Source: Apricaphanius iberus (lineage: Eukaryota > Chordata > Actinopteri > Cyprinodontiformes > Aphaniidae). Taken from it: 64,000 bases of DNA. The notes under the pieces are model-generated. The model ran no database searches and was not told the DNA's origin. It worked only from the letters and a program-made list of their open reading frames with translations. The stretch's first letter is position 1, and each line of letters begins with the position of its first letter. The stretch spans positions 1,550,001 through 1,614,000 of the forward strand of contig JAPXFQ010002424.1 in the NCBI GenBank assembly GCA_028564705.1. The letters run 5' to 3'. The position numbers and the translations under genes were made by a program. Shown piece by piece: positions 31,201 to 40,611 of the stretch.

Positions 31201-34200
31201 TACCACAAGTTCTTAGATTTATAGTAGCATTATTCCATAATGACACCCTAACAACAGATATACATGACCTTTTAATTTGTTTTTTTGCCATAGGACCTGT
31301 AAATTTCCAGCCATCTCTAAAATCACACTTTGTTTCCACGGAAGAAAAAAATATCTGTACGCTAACTGCACTGGTGCTTACTGCGTAGCATTAGGGCCAT
31401 TGAAAACAAAATAAAAAAATATTTTGGATTAAATTCTGTGATTAAAGTCACACATTTTCCAGACAAAACTCAGAAATTCTCTGATGTCAAGATAACAAGT
31501 TAAAAGACAGACATTTTGAGATTAATTTCAGATATTTTCTAGGAAAAAAAATCATAATTATCTGATGTAGAAAAGAAGAAAATTTGCGTGAAAAAACTAA
31601 TAAATATCTATAATTAAAGTCATACATTTCCGATATCTAAACTAAGATATTTCTGACATAGTCGGAAAATTGTAAAAAAAAAAAAATGCCTTTAATCGAA
31701 GAAATGTCTTTGTTTTTCTACATCAGAGAATTTTTCCGAGAAAATATATGAAATTAATCTCAAAATTTCAATCTTTTAACACGTAATTTTATGACTTTTG
31801 TGACAGAGAATTTCAGATTTTTTTTCGGGAAAAAACGTGCAGCTAATCTTAGAAATTATGACTTTTAACTTGCAAATTTACTACTTTTTTTCTAGAAAGT
31901 ATGTGACTTTAATCTCAGAATTCGAGAGTTTTTTGTTGGAAATTTACTCCAAAATATTTGTATTTTGTTTTAAATGGCCCTAAAACTCCGTCGTAGGTGC
32001 TACACTGGAAACAGTCTACTCTAGAAACAAGTTTAAAAATTATTACAAGATGGTTTTGGGTTGTAATAGGCTAAAGATTCTGCCAACGGAACAAGTTCAA
32101 TTTTTCTTAAAAGGATGTCTTGAAATGAGAGAATATATTTAAAAAATGAGAAAAAAAAATATCCAGAAACAAGGGATTTTTTGGTTTCTTGAAAATCATG
32201 TTTTCTTTGCAGCGTGCAAGTAGGTTGAACATGGCAAAGCAGACCGCTGCCGATGGGGACGCAAGCAGCTCACCTGGAAGCCCAGGCAGCGGCCGTAGAA
32301 ACAGGCTTTGTGCATGGAGCTGTACTCCTGCACAAAGCGGTCGCTCAGGTCGGTGTCCTGGGGCGTGTACAGCTGGTCGTGGTCGTTGTCGTGGATCAGC
32401 CGCTGGGCGAGGTAGAGCAGGGCTCGCAGCTGGCAGAGGGCGGCGCAGTAGGCCTCCATCTCTGAGGCGTTGTGCTCCGCCCTGAAGAAGGCCCCGCTGT
32501 AGTTGGAGGCAATGTAGCGGCCTTTGTGAACGATGTGCAGAAGGCAAGACTGCAGGACCTGGAGGAGCAGAAGAGAATCAGACGGATGCTGCTTGGTGGC
32601 TTCAGGGTCAGAGGCATCCATCTGTTCATCTGTTCATCCGTTTATTCATACATTCATCCATAAATCCACCTGTTCATCCTTCCATTTATTCATCCATCCG
32701 TTCTTCTATTCATCCATCCATCTATCCATTCATTTATTCACCCATCCATTCAATTAATCCATCCGTTCCTCTATTCATCCATCTGTTCATCCATCCATCT
32801 GTTCATCCTTCCATTTATTCATCCATCCATTCATCTATTCATCCATCCATCTATCCATTCATTTATTCACCAATCCATTCAATTAATCCATCCCTTCATC
32901 TATTCATCCATCCATCTGTTCATCCTTCCATTTATTCATCCATCCATTCATCTATTCATCCATCCATCTGTTCATCCTTCCATTTATTCATCCATCCATT
33001 CATCTATTCATCCATCCATCTGTTCATCTATCTTCCATTCATTCATCCATCCATTATCCATCCATCCATCTGTTCATCCTTCCATTTATTCATCCATCCA
33101 TCCATCTATTCACCCATCCATCTATCCATTCATTTATTCACCAATCTATTCAATTAATCCATCCCTTCATCTATTCATCCATCCATCTGTTCATCCTTCC
33201 ATTTATTCATCCATCCATTCATCTATTCATCCATCCATCTATCCATTCATTTATTCACTCATCCATTCAATTAATCCATCCCTTCATCTATTCATCCATC
33301 CATCTGTTCATCCTTCCATTTATCCATCCATCCATTCATCTATTCATCCATCCATCTATCCATTCATTTATTCACTCATCCTTTCAATTAATCCATCCGT
33401 TCATCTATTCATCCATCTGTTCATCCATCCATCTGTTCATCCTTCCATTTATTCATCCATCCATTCATCTATTCATCCATCTGTTCATCCATCCATCTGT
33501 TCATCCTTCCATTTATTCATCCATCCATTCATCTATTCATCCATCCATCTATCCATTCATTTATTCACCAATCTATTCAATTAATCCATCCCTTCATCTA
33601 TTCATCCATCCATCTGTTCATCCTTCCATTTATCCATCCATCCATTCATCTATTCATCCATCCATCTATCCATTCATTTATTCACTCATCCATTCAATTA
33701 ATCCATCCGTTCATCTATTCATCCATCTGTTCATCCATCCATCTGTTCATCCTTCCATTTATTCATCCATCCATTCATCTATTCATCCATCTGTTCATCC
33801 ATCCATCTGTTCATCCTTCCATTTATTCATCCATCCATTCATCTATTCATCTATCCATCTATCCATTCATTTATTCACTCATCCATTCAATTAATCCATC
33901 CCTTCATCTATTCATCCATCTGTTCATCCATCCATCTGTTCATCCTTCCATTTATTCATCCATCCATTCATCTATTCATCCATCCATCTATCCATTCATT
34001 TATTCACCAATCTATTCAATTAATCCATCCCTTCATCTATTCATCCATCCATCTGTTCATCCATCCATTCAATTAATTAATCCATCCATCCATCTGTTCA
34101 TTCATTCATCCGTTCATCCGTCCATTTATTGATCCATCCATTAATTTATTCATCCATCCGTCTCTTCATTCATCCATCCATCCATACGTTCATCCTTCCA

Positions 34201-37200
34201 TTTATTCATCCATCCATTAATTTATTCATCCATCCGTCTCTTCATTCATCCATCCATCCATACGTTCATCTATCCATCTGTTCATCCTTCCATTTATTCA
34301 TCCATCCGTTCATCTATTCATCCATTTATTCATCCATCGTTCATCTATTCATCCATCTGTTCATCTATTCATCCATCTGTTCATCCATCCATCCATCCGT
34401 TTATCTATTCATCCATTTATTCATCCATCCATCCATTCATTTATTCACACATCCAATTCAATTAATCCATCCATTCATCTATTCATCCATCCATTTATTC
34501 ATCCATCCATCAATCCGTTCATCCATCCATCTGTTTATCCTTCCATTTACTCATCCATCCGTTCATCTATTCATTCATCCATCTGTTCATCCATCCATCC
34601 ATCCATCATCCATCCATCCATTCAACCATCCATTTATCCAACCAGCCACCCATTTATACATCTGTTCATCCTTTCATCCATTCTAAATTCTATTCTAAAT
34701 CATGCAGTTTATAGACTGCATGCTTTAGAATACATTGGCTGTTGTCAGAGTGTTCACTGGGTTTGGGAAGAGTGGGGCTTGTGGTGTCATTTTAACCTGT
34801 AAAGCACTTTGAGAAGCTTTTGTAGTTGGAAAAGTGCTTTATAAATAAAGTTTGATTGATTGATTGAACTATTTAAAACGGGAATAAAGTAAGCAACCAA
34901 AGAACTAACATAAAGAGAGTGAGGGAAAACAGCTTTAGAGCATCAGTAGGATGCGTGTGTTGGAGAGAGTCCGCAGGGGGTGATCTGGAGTCAGGACACA
35001 GGATAAATAGTATTCACCCTTAACAAGACATGAAATGACAACATACCAACAAAATGAAAGGATATTGAAAGATAGGAGACATAATACTGCTTTAGCAAGA
35101 ACCCGTGAACAAAAAAACAAGCATACGCTAGCGTGCTGCGACGCCACAACCAACAAGCAAACGGTGGTTTAACAATTACAGAAAAAATCAATTAAACCAT
35201 TTCACACAAGTCTAAACTTGTGTTTTAAAAAGCTCCTACAGAAGCCTATACCCTACCCACACAAACTCAATGTATCCTACTGGTGATGACTTCGTCCACG
35301 CTGCCAGTCCAAGGTAAACGATGAAGGGAGAAGGAGGAACAATCCAAACGGGGGCATAGTCCGTTGAGGAACAGCAGCTCAAAGGTGATTTTAAAAGAAC
35401 GCGTTCAGATGTAGGCAGCGACTTCAGTCGATCCTGTCTTTAGAGAGCTATCTTCGTATAGCTCATGCGCCAAGCAGACCTCCTGGCTGCAGAAACGGGA
35501 GGTCGGGTAACTTGACAAAAATAATGCTCCGGAGGGTTTAGGGAAGTGGTCCTGTCCTGGCCTGCAGGTTGGAACCAATAGGGGAGATTTTGCTAGCAAA
35601 GATTTGAGTGTCCCCGTCGCCCAATAGGCATGGAAAGACGAAGGCTTCTTTGAGCACAGTCCTTTTAAGAGCTCTGGCTGTGATTACCGACCAAACACCA
35701 ATGAGAATAGACTGAGGGCTCCGATTTTAGCAGCTGAAACTACTTTTTTTGTTGGAATTTTAATTCCTAGAATGTCTCTGTAAGAACTCTTGTTTGTTTG
35801 GCAGCAACGATTACAGGACTTTATTCTACATTCCCAAAGAACAGCAGCTGGATCACTTCCAACAACAAAGACACGTGATGGACAGAGAAGTAAGCAGCTA
35901 CATGCTAATCTAGGTATGTTAGAAAAAAGCATAAACGTTCCCAAATGTTTTTCAAACACATTTTATTGGATGCAGCTTTAAAATACAAAGAAAATGATAC
36001 CAACTTTATCTAAATTGGTTGAGAATTAAGAAAGTTATCAAAATTTTTGTGTAATAAAAAAAGACAGTGATTTCTCCATAAGATCCAAACAAAAAAATCA
36101 AGTTTCTGGGGCTTCAAAAACTACTTTCAGGTCAACAAATTTTCATGAAAGCTGCTCAGAATGTAGAAAAGAGTTGCTTAAAAAATCCTACATACATTTT
36201 AAAGAAACCTGTGTATCCAATGAGTAAGTTTTGATTGCTTGAATCCAAGCCAAACTTTCAACCTTTGCCCAAGCTTAGAAATACTGAGTGAATCCAAAGG
36301 GGGGGGGGGGGGTTGTTCTGCTACATCATAACCGTGAATCTCCAGGAAATAACCCTCAAAAGTCAATGAAAAGCCTGCATTTTGGTAAAAACCAGAGAAA
36401 ATAGTTGATCGCTGTGCGCACGCTCTAATGGAGAACTCACCAGTCAGGGAATGCTGTGTTTGTAAAATACCTATCTAATGCTAATGTGTGTTAGCCATTT
36501 ATCAAGCTGCTAATGTGATCTTATAACAGCATTGTGTGGTTAATTAACTGATCTGTACCATCTCAGAATGTTCAGTAAACAGGTGCAAACAAAACCCACG
36601 GCTTTTTAACATACTGGGCTGGAAATATTTGCTTAGTGGACGCAGCTGTGTTGTTTTCGGCTCTGTCTAAACCTGGAAGATTTAGCAGCTGAAATAAGCT
36701 TTAACAACTCCATTTCTAAGGTACTGGGACTGCAGAGAACCATGACACACACCTGGAACTTTGAAGAACCTTCCAAGAGAAGCTGACCAACAACCAACAA
36801 CATTCCAGGAGCTCATCAACGACCCATCCAGGAGGTCCAGAAGAACCCAGAACCACGTCTGAAGCTCTGCAGGCCTCACTGCCTCAGCTAAGGTCAGAGG
36901 TCATGATTCAACAATCAGAAGGAGAGAAAGCTCCAGACTCAGAGCCAGTGCTGACCCATACGAACACCAAAGTTTCTGTGAAAGTAGTCCGTGGACAGAA
37001 GAAACCTGCTACATCTCGAGTGCAACTGAAAGCCTTTCAGAACCGGAACAATTAGTGATGCAGTCAAACACGGTGGTGGAGGAATGATGATCTGGAGCTG
37101 CTTTAGGAACCAAACTACCTGATCTCAGAGACCAACTATGAGTCATCTGGAAGAGAGGATCGACGGGGCGATACGGAAAACAGCTCTATCATGATCGTAT

Positions 37201-40200
37201 TATTCACATCAGTCGATATCTACATCAACGGTACACAGCAAATTCGAAAGTGTTAAAAATTTTGGTGTTAGCAAATGCAGAGTTAATTTTACTCTTAGTA
37301 GAGTTACATTCTTGGAATGCAACTCTGAGATGTAAATTATTAGTAGTTAACTTGAATGTTAAAATTGAGTGTTTCAACATCAACCCTGGAGGTGTTAAAT
37401 TGAAAACAATAACTCTTGACCTCTTAACTCCTACAGTGGATATGACACCCATAGAGGGAAATCACTGGCTCCGCCCCCTGTAAAGCAGAGTCCGACAATT
37501 TTTCTACTCCACATGTTTCAGTTGTTTTGCTACGCTTGGTAAGTCAATTTATTTCTCAGACTGTTTTAACTTTACTAAAAACCTTTATTTCTTTGGCTTT
37601 TTAGAGTCGAGACAAAGCTGTGTGAAAGAGACCAGCTACGTTGCTCTGTTTAAGCTAGCTCAATTTGTCGTGTATGCGGACAAACGCTAAAGCGTCGATT
37701 AAAAACTCACATAAATTGATGAATATTCAGTCGCATGTTTTGGCTAACTCAAAAACACCTAAAACGTTGTTTAGATCATGAAATATTGGTATTATCTGTA
37801 ACTGTCTCCCACAAACAGCGATGTAGCAAATATTATCAAAAGAACTGGTTGGGTTCAGGGTTAATGCTCGAATCCCTTCGGCGTAATGTGCTCAAGGCTT
37901 TGGTAAACATGAAAAAGAATATGGATTTGAATTTATTTCTGAATGATCTGTAATTTCCTGTTTTTTTGAGAGCGCAGTAATGAGAGAGTTAAGTAATGCA
38001 CGACTGTCAGAGGGTCCACTCGTCCTGACTCATGCCTCAGACGCTGATTTGAAATTGTGGTGCACAGGTAAAAAATAAATTCTCTTCAGAGAAACATTGC
38101 CTCTTTTTAATATTTATTCCCCAAAAATGTCCTAAATTTCAGGAAAGTAAAATTTACACCTTTTTTAGAGTTAAGTAGAAGATAACTTAAGTAGTTAAAA
38201 ACTACTCTGTAAGAGTTCATATATATACAGTAACACCTAGTTAGTGTTAAATTAGTAACTCCAGACAGATTTGACTTTTTACTCTAAATCAAAGTTTAGG
38301 TACCAACTCTCCAAAAAAGAGTTAAATTAAATCAAATCTGACAGTGTTAATTTGGGCTTGCTGGATTTGCTGTGTATTTATAGAACAAATCAGGGTTTTT
38401 TTGTCATTATTTAACATTCTTTGATTTAAATATTTATTTTCAAAAGCTCAACAAGCCCTTGGAGATGATGTACATTTTCTTAGGAGAAATTAAAGGAGGT
38501 TAGAGGTAGATGTTATAGATTTAAAACAAAATCTCAGATGTTTTTTACACAAAATCTTTGATATGATTAGAATTTTTTTTCTCTCCCTTTCTATTCTCAG
38601 AAACAAATAAAAATTAACATAATGTTTTTAAACTTGCCTTTATGTCAATAATTTCTTAAGGGAGATGAGCTAAATTCAAAGTCCAAGGGGGAGGAGACGT
38701 CCCTACATTGTTAATATTCCAAAAAATGCAATCCTCCATGAATATTAGGGAGGTGTATTGGCAAACCTCTACTGATGCGATTTGTATCACAATATAAGGG
38801 GGGAACCATAGGATATATTAGTATAAGACGAGATTTTTTTATTTTAAAAACTGAATTTAGCTATAGTAAAACTGTCCCAATAATCTAAACACTCCAACCT
38901 GTTTTATACGTAAGATTTTCAGTTTTATTACTCAATCTTATTGATCCACTGGAACCAAGAAGGTGACAACAGCCAACAGCTACCCCTCAGACGTTAAATT
39001 ATGCTACAAAAATTACTGTCTTTATTAATGGTGCCATTCAAGTTCTTGAAAATTAAAGATACTGATACACCGATATATCGCGATATTTTATGTCATGATT
39101 TTGTATCACTGTAGCGGTTTTATCCATTTATCACAACTCTAATGCAGCTAATAGCAGCTGTGACTCTCCCTTTCGTTATCTTATATCTGACGGCCTCGCA
39201 TATCATAAACACACCCTGTTTCTGATGTGAGAGGGAGCAAAAATAAAATATGGGGCGCACTTTCCTCATTCCAGTTCTGAAAATACATCGCCTTTAAGCA
39301 AAAGTCGCCGTTTTGAATCCAAACTGGGTCGCCTACGTGATTCATGATTCGGAAATAATCAGCTGGAACCAGTGATGCACAGACAGCAGAAGCGAGCGGC
39401 AAGTTCTGACGTAAACTGGAGCTTCGATTACTTTTTACATTTGACAAGTTATTTAGGATTAAAAACTGTTTCCAGCGACCCCAAGTCTAGTTTCCTTAAG
39501 TTTCGGCTGCACGACGGTAACTACGGCAGCGGATCAAGGCATTTTTCCAGCTCTCTGAGGAACGCCGCTGGTCGTGCTTTTTACAGCGTCACAATCTGCG
39601 CTGCGAACAAAGGGATAACTCTATCCTGACACAGAGACTGCTGTGGGTTTTTTTTTTTTTTTAGAATGATTAATAAGTGATTATTCTTAAATGTTCAGGG
39701 CCGCATCCAGGAGGTTAGTGAAGAGGGGGCTAAAAGGGGCCCAGGGTGGGTCTGGGACTGTAGCACCAAAATTTAAGCAGAGGTTTTCTTCTAGTGGCGA
39801 CACAATCTGAGCTGGTCACATTTTACAGGTTTCACGTGTTAAAATTACCTTTAAAGTCATTTTATTTTGCTGAGGATTATGTGACAACGTAGCCTCGAAC
39901 TCTTAAAAAAAAAGCTCGCTTTTCAAAAGAATTTTGAAGTGATTGGCGGAAATTTTTTTTTGAAGAAAATCACAAATAAAAATATTGTAAATTTCGTTTC
40001 AATTTTTCACAAAAGCTGCCGCGACATCAGGCATTTTAGGACGTAAAAATCACGAAAAGGTTGTCGCAGAATCCCGGAGGGACTAATTATACGTGATCCT
40101 ACTCTTTGTATCACATTATATCGCATCACCAGATTCTTGCCGATTCCAAATCTCTAATAGACGGCCAGCTGGAGGATAAACGACGGGAAACAGTCTGAGC

Positions 40201-40611
40201 TCTACAGAGCAGGAGGAGCCTGATGGAACTGAAAGCCAAACCGTTCAGCTCGGCTCATATGACACTCTTCCACCAGAAGTGGCATGTAACACCGTGGAAG
40301 AGCCAACAGCAGCAGAGCCGGATGAAAAGGACCCGTATGGAAGCTGATCCAGCCGCTGAGGAGGGCCCTACCTTGACCAGGGTGCGGTATCCGTTTCCCG
40401 GCATCTGGGGGTCGAAGTCGTAGTGATGGTAGACGGCGGTGAAGCTGGCCACCACCGGCTCCAGGGCGCGGCCGTGCTGCTGGATCTTCCTCATGCACGC
40501 GACCAGGCGCTTGGTGACGGTGCCGTACGGCGACTCGGAGGGTCCGCACAGAACCGAGATGTTGTCCTCACAGACCTTCTCCAAAGCCGCGAACACCGCC
40601 TTGTGATCCAT
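13032..40611 (-). CDS. lipe: hormone-sensitive lipase
   Basis: Ten exons joined as 40611-40372, 32558-32274, 29811-29721, 28166-28021, 27932-27747, 25644-25492, 25403-25259, 19922-19695, 16986-16622 and 13253-13032 give 2,061 nt: 686 residues plus TAG, in phase at every junction. Family knowledge: HSL hydrolyses diacylglycerol, cholesteryl and retinyl esters at lipid droplets and is activated by PKA. The N-terminal domain (residues 1 to about 310, [20 protein letters not shown] onward) matches the HSL N-domain. The alpha/beta-hydrolase part has HGGG (354-357), GDSAGG with nucleophile Ser428, Asp618 (SALDALLDD) and His648 (DLPHGF). The spacing Asp-His of 30 equals mammalian HSL. It is about 90 residues shorter than the 775-residue human short form, mostly from a compact regulatory module. 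Which teleost paralogue (lipea or lipeb) cannot be told here. Confidence 0.96.
13433..16174. mobile_element. 2.7-kb hAT-type element in last LIPE intron
   Basis: Ends CTGGGGTCTGCAACCTTTAG (left) and GAGCCACAGGTTGCAGACTCCTG (reverse of CAGGAGTCTGCAACC, right) form inverted termini. They are bounded by a perfect 8-bp target duplication GTTTAAAT (13,425-13,432 and 16,175-16,182). Eight-base duplications and these ends fit the hAT superfamily. I see no intact transposase inside. The body is a mosaic with a CpG-rich block (13,610-13,800), a nested miniature element (about 14,414-14,922) and an LTR-like piece (about 15,170-15,310). Confidence 0.75.
14414..14922. mobile_element. miniature DNA transposon with CAGTGTGTA ends, copy 1
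   Basis: GACAGTGTGTATTTTTTGCA at the left and AAAATTACACACTGTG at the right are inverted ends. The body is shared with 21,868-22,309 (AATATTGGCGATATTGTCAA, ACTGCCCCCTACTGGCC words), so it is a multicopy element. It is nested inside the larger hAT-type element. Confidence 0.65.
16622..16986 (-). CDS. lipe: LIPE coding exon 9, regulatory module
   Basis: A 365-nt exon, residues 492-613. It opens [20 protein letters not shown], runs through [20 protein letters not shown], and ends [23 protein letters not shown]. It equals the mammalian exon with the PKA-regulated loop but is about 80 residues shorter in the loop. Two basic R-R-x-S sites are seen: ERRGS (Ser506) and HRRAS (Ser552). The mammalian RRSS pair is LRSE here. 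The acceptor is TTCTCCCACAG and the donor GTGAGA. Confidence 0.94.
17116..17530 (+). repeat. intronic duplicated segment, copy A
   Basis: Starts AAGAAACCAGAAATCAGTTA and stays collinear with 20,872-21,316 through ATAATTATATATTTTTTT, CCTCCAAGGAATTACAGG and AGTTTGGACTCCTTAA. Estimated about 90% identity by eye with small indels. It lies in the intron between LIPE exons 9 and 8. Confidence 0.8.
17531..19097. other. LIPE intron, AT-rich, repeat fragments
   Basis: No exon seen. 18,300-18,460 (GGTGCTACAGTCCCATCCTG, GGCCCCTTTTAGCCCC) recurs inverted at 39,695-39,880. The remainder is A/T-rich with many AAATTT-type words and nothing recognised. Confidence 0.5.
19098..19371. mobile_element. hAT-like miniature element with 8-bp target duplication
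   Basis: Ends TAGGGATGCACCGATACC and GATCGGTGCATCCCTA are inverted repeats around 274 bp. Flanks ACCATAAT (19,090-19,097) and ACCATAAC (19,372-19,379) match at 7 of 8 positions, as expected for an aged hAT insertion. No ORF. Confidence 0.75.
19695..19922 (-). CDS. lipe: LIPE coding exon 8 with catalytic serine
   Basis: A 228-nt exon behind an ATCAAAG acceptor. It reads [20 protein letters not shown] onward to AKCINAYA (residues 417-491). GDSAGG holds nucleophile Ser428. [14 protein letters not shown] and [15 protein letters not shown] are near-identical to mammalian HSL. The donor is GTGAGT. Confidence 0.95.
20872..21316 (+). repeat. intronic duplicated segment, copy B
   Basis: Direct-orientation partner of 17,116-17,530, in the intron between LIPE exons 8 and 7. 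A nearby short duplication (20,620-20,720 versus 21,325-21,430, TCATATATTTTACCAATCA) and another (18,058-18,118 versus 20,022-20,080, ATGATTTTTATGGAATTT) suggest pieces of one longer interspersed element. Confidence 0.8.
21868..22309. mobile_element. miniature DNA transposon with CAGTGTGTA ends, copy 2 (left end lost)
   Basis: Same orientation and high identity to 14,480-14,922, including ATTACGTAAAGCACATTAAT at the start and GAAAATTACACACTGTGCC at the right end. The first about 65 bp, with the left terminus, is missing. Confidence 0.65.
22310..23085. other. LIPE intron, AT-rich
   Basis: No exon, RNA gene or recognised element. Runs of AT-rich words (22,560-22,640) and a short TA microsatellite near 22,988-23,010. 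Confidence 0.45.
23086..23454. repeat. degenerate GATGCACCGATAC miniature element
   Basis: TAGGATGCGCCAATACTGGT and GCTATCGTTGCATTCCTA are worn versions of the ends at 19,098 and 19,371. Internal words (AACTTGAAATTTTAGTGTT) also match that family. No target duplication remains. Confidence 0.55.
23871..24075 (+). repeat. interspersed repeat shared with 27,488-27,716, copy 1
   Basis: GATCATGCCGTCTCATTCC, TTGTCGCTAGGCGCTTTTTG and GTTAGAAATAGCGACAAAG occur in the same order in both copies. Both lie in LIPE introns, in the same orientation. Confidence 0.75.
24234..25176. mobile_element. hAT-like element, 0.94 kb, no transposase
   Basis: Left end TAGGGCACAATCGGATTTTG and right end ATTATCTTGCAGCCCTA fit the AGGGCTGCAA-type ends of fish hAT miniature elements. 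The flanks GTGTGTAC and GTGTGTCA match at 6 of 8 bases. It lies in the LIPE intron just downstream of exon 7. Confidence 0.6.
25259..25403 (-). CDS. lipe: LIPE coding exon 7
   Basis: A 145-nt exon reading [20 protein letters not shown], then [20 protein letters not shown] and ALNNCHLL. The [15 protein letters not shown] block lies between oxyanion and nucleophile motifs in HSL. The end joins in phase to the next exon to make LLGSTAER. The donor GTCGGT is non-consensus, so the 3' border is slightly less certain. Confidence 0.9.
25492..25644 (-). CDS. lipe: LIPE coding exon 6 with HGGG oxyanion motif
   Basis: A 153-nt phase-0 exon, residues 317-367, from [20 protein letters not shown] to [23 protein letters not shown] (354-357) forms the oxyanion hole of the HSL/bacterial type IV lipase family. 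The acceptor reads CGTACGTTAG, a weak pyrimidine tract. The donor is GTGAAC. Confidence 0.95.
25650..26424. other. LIPE intron, T-rich
   Basis: Between exon 6 and the LINE fragment. 25,980-26,420 is strongly T/pyrimidine-rich on the plus strand (purine-rich in the LIPE transcript). No exon or gene seen. Confidence 0.5.
26425..26735 (+). pseudogene. non-LTR retrotransposon reverse-transcriptase C-terminal fragment
   Basis: An open stretch reads [20 protein letters not shown], then [20 protein letters not shown] and [16 protein letters not shown]. This matches the region after the RT catalytic core in LINEs (LG-IDS-LSW, YC-PVWSS, LQ-AQNRAAR). It is cut at both ends; at 26,735 it meets a hAT-like end (TAGGCCTGGACGATAATTCA). 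Not a host gene. Confidence 0.75.
26736..27487. repeat. hAT-like relic and unresolved intron sequence
   Basis: 26,736-26,860 is rich in ATCGATCGATAG words typical of fish hAT-type ends. The remainder is not recognised and has no exon. Confidence 0.35.
27488..27716 (+). repeat. interspersed repeat shared with 23,871-24,075, copy 2
   Basis: Collinear with the 23.9-kb copy and ending about 30 bp from LIPE exon 5 (27,747). It therefore lies just past that exon's donor on the minus strand. Confidence 0.75.
27747..27932 (-). CDS. lipe: LIPE coding exon 5
   Basis: A 186-nt phase-0 exon behind a TTCTTCCAG acceptor, encoding residues 255-316. It contains [20 protein letters not shown] and ends [12 protein letters not shown], the hinge into the catalytic domain. 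The donor is GTGAGG. Confidence 0.95.
28021..28166 (-). CDS. lipe: LIPE coding exon 4
   Basis: A 146-nt exon behind a CCCTGCAG acceptor. It encodes [20 protein letters not shown] then [20 protein letters not shown] and VTESDILS. The [16 protein letters not shown] block is among the most conserved of the HSL N-domain. The donor is GTAGGC. Confidence 0.94.
28784..29363. mobile_element. hAT-type miniature element with perfect 8-bp target duplication
   Basis: Right end AATAATCGTTAGTTGCAGCC followed by CTA is the reverse of the classic fish TAGGGCTGCAACTAACGATT end. The left end TAAAGCTAAAACAACTAATT is its worn partner. ATAAGCAC flanks both sides exactly (28,776-28,783 and 29,364-29,371). 580 bp, no ORF, in a LIPE intron. 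Confidence 0.85.
29721..29811 (-). CDS. lipe: LIPE coding exon 3
   Basis: A 91-nt exon reading [20 protein letters not shown] then [10 protein letters not shown]. It sits behind a GTTCCTCAG acceptor and ends one base into a Gly codon at GTGAGG. Too short to stand out as an ORF; found by looking for the conserved FTPAIRPFLQTI block of HSL. Confidence 0.93.
29830..32150. other. LIPE intron, AT-rich
   Basis: No exon seen. 30,760-30,860 and 31,060-31,145 contain opposed copies of TATCGGCATGTAATGAAACT-like and AGTTTCATTTCAAGCTGATA-like words, suggesting a worn inverted repeat. 31,390-31,980 is A/T-rich with repeated CAGAAATTCTCTGATGT-like words on both strands. Confidence 0.45.
32274..32558 (-). 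CDS. lipe: LIPE coding exon 2
   Basis: Residues 81-175, from [20 protein letters not shown] to [10 protein letters not shown], both ends phase 0. The segment matches the HSL N-domain (HK-RY-ASN and [13 protein letters not shown] in mammals). The acceptor is TTCTGCTCCTCCAG, with a CTGAC branch-point candidate near 32,608. A 2-kb satellite begins just upstream at about 32,619. Confidence 0.94.
32619..34680. repeat. 2-kb ATCC-type satellite with higher-order repeat
   Basis: Made of ATCC/ATTC tetranucleotide words: CCATCCATCTGTTCATCC, TTCATCTATTCATCCATCC, CAATTAATCCATC. The landmark CAATTAAT falls at about 33,268, 33,385, 33,578, 33,695 and 33,888, spaced 117, 193, 117, 193. This is a 310-bp higher-order unit built from two subunits. 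Open frames through it read runs of SIHPFIHS-type peptides and are not genes. On the LIPE transcript strand it is a GGAUGAAU-rich purine array. Confidence 0.9.
34690..36680. other. LIPE intron 1, mixed repeats
   Basis: 34,795-34,870 is a LINE-type tail (GTAAAGCACTTTGAGAAGC ... GTGCTTTATAAATAAAG then TTGATTGATTGA). 36,299-36,312 is a G run. No exon seen; the rest is unrecognised. Confidence 0.5.
36740..37160 (+). pseudogene. Tc1-like transposase relic (plus orientation)
   Basis: Frame-broken pieces include a [13 protein letters not shown] match at about 37,063-37,100. This is the Tc1 catalytic-domain block ([12 protein letters not shown] in intact relatives). Several stops and frameshifts; inactive. 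Confidence 0.6.
37232..38376. mobile_element. non-autonomous DNA transposon with TACACAGCAAAT ends
   Basis: TACACAGCAAATTC at the left and GATTTGCTGTGTA at the right are inverted ends 1,145 bp apart. Subterminal regions are packed with GAGTTAA/TTAACTC words in both orientations. No transposase. The superfamily is not decided, since no target duplication is obvious. Confidence 0.6.
38377..40200. other. LIPE intron 1, mixed repeats
   Basis: 38,745-39,145 has hAT-like end words (CTACTGATGCGATTTGTATC; ATACACCGATATATCGCG). 39,695-39,880 is an inverted copy of 18,300-18,460 (GGGGCTAAAAGGGGCCCAG). A T run sits at 39,648-39,662. No exon. Confidence 0.45.
40372..40611 (-). CDS. lipe: LIPE coding exon 1
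   Basis: Residues 1-80. The exon is entered from a TTCTTCCAG acceptor at 40,620; eight bases (ACTCAGGA) precede the ATG at 40,611. The [18 protein letters not shown] start aligns with the mammalian adipose-form start. It ends LVK at a GTAGGG donor, phase 0. Confidence 0.93.

Noticed and set aside
34129..34686. 185-codon plus-strand frame of SIHPFIHS repeats
   Set aside because: Direct translation of the ATCC satellite inside a LIPE intron.
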